The notes under the pieces were generated by a model. The model was not told where the DNA came from. It saw nothing but the letters and a program-made list of their open reading frames with translations, and made no database searches. A DNA stretch of 5,683 nt from Kiritimatiellia bacterium. Its GTDB lineage: Bacteria; Verrucomicrobiota; Kiritimatiellia; RFP12; DVOR01. Made by a program: the position numbers and the translations under genes. Shown here in pieces: positions 4,648 to 5,683 of this stretch. Positions within the stretch are counted from its first letter, which is position 1; each line of letters starts with the position of its first letter. The stretch spans positions 1-5,683 of the forward strand of contig JAFYMU010000092.1 in the NCBI GenBank assembly GCA_017548245.1, in the 5' to 3' direction.

Positions 4648-5683
4648 AGCAACCAGTCTCTTCGGAGACGAGGCGAATCAATGTTTCAACGGCTTCGGCG
4701 GCAGGGAGGGTGACGACATGGGTGCCCTTGCGGTAGATTGCAAAGACGCCATCGCCGCCACAGAGTGCCAAATCGGCCTCACGGGCTTCGCCAGGACCAT
4801 TGACAACGCATCCCATCACTGCGACATGGAGGCGCTTGGCGGTGGGATGAAGGCGATAAAGTGTTCCAACACGTCAGAGATGTGTTCGGCCGCCGCTTGC
4901 ACATCCACCTTGGTGCGACCGCAGGTGGGGCAACTGGTGACCCACGCGCCAGGGGCACGGAGCGAACACGCCCGCAGGATTTCAATGCCTACGCGGACCT
5001 CTTCTTCAATGGGTGCAGTGAGGGAGACGCGGAGGGTGTCGCCGATACCTTCGTCAAGGAGACGGGAGAGGGCGATGGCGCTCGTCACGGTGCCGCGGCG
5101 TGCAGTGCCGGCTTCGGTCAAACCCAAGTGCAAGGGGTAGGGCACGCGTTCGGAGAGCAATCGGTAGGCCGCTAAGGTGCGCGGGATATCGGAGGCCTTG
5201 ACGGAGATTTTGATTTCGTGATAGTCGAGCGCTTCCAAGAGTTGGACGTGGTGACACGCGCTTTCAACGAGGGCTTCAGGCGTGGCCGAACCGTATTTTT
5301 GGAGGAGCGATTTCTCTAACGAACCGCCATTGACGCCGATGCGAATGGGAATCTTGCGCGGACGTGCGGCATTGACCACGGCCCGAACCCGATCTTCGCC
5401 ACCGATGTTACCCGGATTGATGCGCAACGCCGCGATACCTGCTTCAATGGCGGCAAGGGCGAGGCGGTAATCGAAATGGATGTCGGCAATGAGCGGTAAG
5501 GGGCTTTTGGCGCAGAGCGTTTTGAGCGCATCGGCAGCCTGTTGGTCGGGAACGGCCACGCGGAAGAGGTCGCAACCCAATTCCGTGGCGCGTGAAATCT
5601 GTCCCAAAACGGCAGGGATGTCCGCGGTGGGGACGTTGCCCATCGTTTGAACGGAAACGGGTGCGCCGCCACCAACCGTGACA
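4646..5683 (-). CDS. ispG: 4-hydroxy-3-methylbut-2-enyl diphosphate synthase (GcpE), 5' partial and frame-broken
   Basis: IspG converts MEcPP to HMBPP in the MEP isoprenoid pathway and needs a [4Fe-4S] cluster. The start is beyond the right edge: the frame is open to base 5682, with [11 protein letters not shown] before the first visible Met (5643), so that Met is internal. TIM-barrel marks follow: [50 protein letters not shown] and [10 protein letters not shown], then the cluster motif CPTCGRT (about 4938-4918). This frame then departs from the family and stops at 4818-4816. From about 4861 the family sequence resumes one frame over: [21 protein letters not shown], including the third cluster Cys and the Glu ligand, and ends at TAA 4648-4646. 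A single missing base near CACTTT would explain it, either as a sequencing/assembly error or a true mutation. If real, two cluster cysteines are split from the third and the enzyme would be dead. Identity is certain; intactness is not. Confidence 0.93.
4816..4880 (-). other. Frameshift zone in ispG
   Basis: Upstream of about 4861 the first frame matches IspG (EHISDVLEH). Downstream the -1 frame does, and its codons CTT TAT CGC begin at 4861. The first frame continues as non-family [14 protein letters not shown] to the TGA at 4818-4816. That TGA overlaps an ATG in the other frame (TGATG, ATG 4816-4814), which would encode a 56-residue C-terminal piece starting [10 protein letters not shown]. 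No good slippery heptamer is present. Confidence 0.85.

Noticed and set aside
4632..4652. TTG start at 4652 for the glycosyltransferase
   Set aside because: It overlaps the end of ispG and has no ribosome site. AAGGA serves the ATG at 4631.
4855..4866. Programmed -1 frameshifting signal in ispG
   Set aside because: The string GAACACTTTATC has no X-XXY-YYZ slippery heptamer in the right phase, and no strong downstream structure was evident. A base error or mutation is simpler.
1..5683. Mobile elements, CRISPR arrays, tRNA or rRNA genes, toxin-antitoxin or defence genes
   Set aside because: None was seen: no transposase or integrase motifs, no spaced direct repeats and no cloverleaf. All sizeable open frames outside the listed genes are antisense shadows.

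Overview
All six genes are read on the minus strand, so the window is transcribed right to left. The content is ordinary bacterial chromosome: a terpenoid enzyme, a glycosyltransferase, a permease, a small metal/thiol-type repressor, a flavoprotein, a Bax-inhibitor-like membrane protein and an unrecognised exported protein. Strong Shine-Dalgarno sequences, sigma70-like promoters, a factor-independent terminator and tight gene spacing all point to a bacterium. G+C is moderate to fairly high. The iron-sulfur-type flavoprotein and the MEP-pathway gene fit an anaerobic or gut-type organism. A member of the Verrucomicrobiota/Kiritimatiellota/Lentisphaerota group is my guess only. I saw no mobile element, CRISPR array, tRNA or rRNA.

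Right part (about 3878-5683): a tight operon. It starts with ispG (MEP isoprenoid pathway), which is cut by the right edge and carries a reading-frame break near 4850-4880. Next come a polyprenol-phosphate mannose synthase-like GT2 enzyme 14 nt downstream and an AEC-family permease 34 nt further on (2912-3877). The first two genes are linked in logic: IspG feeds the synthesis of polyprenyl phosphate, and the GT2 enzyme family charges that lipid with a sugar.

Middle (about 2243-2911): a CsoR/RcnR/FrmR-family repressor gene with its own control region. This region has a good promoter (TTGAGT-17-TATGAT), a perfect inverted repeat over its -10 and spacer, a second perfect inverted repeat in the leader, and about 60 bp of helically phased A/T tracts upstream. 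The gene ends in a strong intrinsic terminator. Immediately after it a flavodoxin-fold reductase gene begins, with a CX2CX2CX6C motif like that of iron-sulfur flavoproteins.

Left (1-1437): a two-gene unit. A seven-helix Bax inhibitor-1 (YccA/YbhL) family protein overlaps by one base (TAATG) with a signal-peptide-bearing, Lys/Ala-rich protein that I do not recognise and that runs off the left edge.

I see no clearly new system. The points most worth a second look are the broken ispG frame, the control region of the small repressor and the unusual ligand set of that protein, the cysteine motif of the flavoprotein, and the unknown exported protein coupled to the BI-1 gene.
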